From Thioalkalivibrio sp. AKL19 (GTDB lineage: Bacteria; Pseudomonadota; Gammaproteobacteria; Ectothiorhodospirales; Ectothiorhodospiraceae): a stretch of 64,000 nucleotides of DNA. The stretch is taken from contig NZ_ATUK01000011.1 of NCBI RefSeq assembly GCF_000420165.1, forward strand, positions 186,001-250,000, read 5' to 3'. Shown here in pieces: positions 63,503-64,000 of this stretch (the first letter of the stretch is position 1; every line of letters starts with the position of its first letter). Both the position numbers and the translations under genes were made by a program. The notes beneath the pieces are model-generated. The model did not search any database. It was not told the DNA's origin and worked only from the letters and a program-made list of their open reading frames with translations.

Positions 63503-64000
63503 CTATTCGCCGGCGGCGGCGTTGCGATGGTCGCGGATCAGCGCGGCGGCAATGCCGCCCAGCGGCAGGACCTGGGCGGCGGCGTCGAGCTTGACGGCCT
63601 CGCCGGGCATGCCCCAGACCAGGCTGGTGTTCTCGTCCTGCGCAATGGTGTGGGCCCCGACCTCGCGCAGGGCCTTCAGGCCGCGCGCCCCGTCGTCGCC
63701 CATGCCGGTCAGCAGGGCGGCCACAACATTGGCGCCGGCCTGTTCCGCGGCCGAGTGGAACAGCACATCCACGCTGGGTCGATGGCGGTTCACCGGACCG
63801 CTGCGGTCCAGGCGGCAGACGTAGCGGGCGCCGTCGCGCGCCAGGCGCAGGTGATAGTCGGTGCCGGGGGCCACATAGGCGTGTCCCGGCATCACGATAT
63901 CGCCGTCCTCGGCTTCTTTCACGCCGAGAGCGGTGCTGCGGTCCATGCGTTCAGCGAAGGCGCGGCTGAAGCCGGAGGGGATGTGCTGGGTGATCAGGAT
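63503..64000 (-). CDS. cheB: CheB-type methylesterase, N-terminal part missing
   Basis: The frame is open to the right edge ([21 protein letters not shown] continues upstream of the ATG at 63946), so the gene starts outside the window. The visible ~165 residues are the C-terminal methylesterase domain: [31 protein letters not shown], the [14 protein letters not shown] active-site Asp loop and VWGMPGEA. It removes methyl groups from chemoreceptor glutamates; the adjacent receptor is the obvious target. A receiver domain may lie beyond the edge. Confidence 0.9.
   Translation of the reverse strand: MLITQHIPSGFSRAFAERMDRSTALGVKEAEDGDIVMPGHAYVAPGTDYHLRLARDGARYVCRLDRSGPVNRHRPSVDVLFHSAAEQAGANVVAALLTGMGDDGARGLKALREVGAHTIAQDENTSLVWGMPGEAVKLDAAAQVLPLGGIAAALIRDHRNAAAGE

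Noticed and set aside
1-64000. tRNA or rRNA genes
   Set aside because: No cloverleaf-like sequence or rRNA core motif was noticed in the intergenic gaps; a tRNAscan-type search could not be run.

Overview
The window comes from a high-GC gammaproteobacterium. The conserved order murJ-ribF-ileS-lspA-fkpB-ispH, the exosortase-A type exopolysaccharide (EPS) genes and the overall style fit the Ectothiorhodospiraceae (Thioalkalivibrio-like). That placement is an inference from gene content, not a database result.

Bases 1-36.8 kb are a large EPS / surface-glycan locus. It holds several proteins of the set known from exosortase A (PEP-CTERM) loci: a glycosyltransferase, an acyl carrier protein, two alpha/beta hydrolases, an O-antigen-ligase-like protein, an acyl-CoA ligase and a PLP decarboxylase. 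Around these lie further glycosyltransferases, acetyltransferases of GNAT and FemAB/BioF2 type, polysaccharide deacetylases, wecB, a UDP-sugar dehydrogenase, an ABC transporter and a beta-helix protein. The exosortase itself and any PEP-CTERM substrate are not in the window and probably lie to the left. Within the locus, 15.7-21.5 kb is visibly less GC-rich. It carries a degraded IS5-type element and a pair made of a QueC-like PP-loop enzyme and a pyruvyltransferase, so it looks like a variable, horizontally acquired insert. A higBA toxin-antitoxin pair at 5.0-5.6 kb sits between two inverted halves of a repeat that recurs elsewhere in the window.

37.1-47.4 kb is accessory. It holds a giant membrane protein fusing three VanZ-like units to an O-antigen-ligase domain, then a GAF protein and a methyltransferase. 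Next comes a cassette of a Cys-rich exported protein, a PqqD-like peptide-binding protein, an HprK-related kinase and a nucleotidyltransferase, preceded by a near-perfect sigma-54 promoter and an upstream palindrome. This cassette is the best candidate for an undescribed system: a kinase/nucleotidyltransferase pair acting on a peptide or exported protein, regulated like the PEP-CTERM genes. A MaoC-like protein and a trypsin-like protease follow on the other strand.

47.5-57.9 kb is core genome on the minus strand (purU, ispH, fkpB, lspA, ileS, ribF, murJ, a cold-shock gene, an SDR). Its gaps hold four further copies of a roughly 160-220 bp inverted-repeat element. 57.9-64 kb is a signalling cluster on the minus strand: CheB, a chemoreceptor without a periplasmic domain, a STAS protein, a REC-PP2C-HATPase partner-switching protein and a PAS-GGDEF-EAL protein with a degenerate GGDEF motif. 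It probably links chemosensing, partner switching and cyclic-di-GMP turnover.
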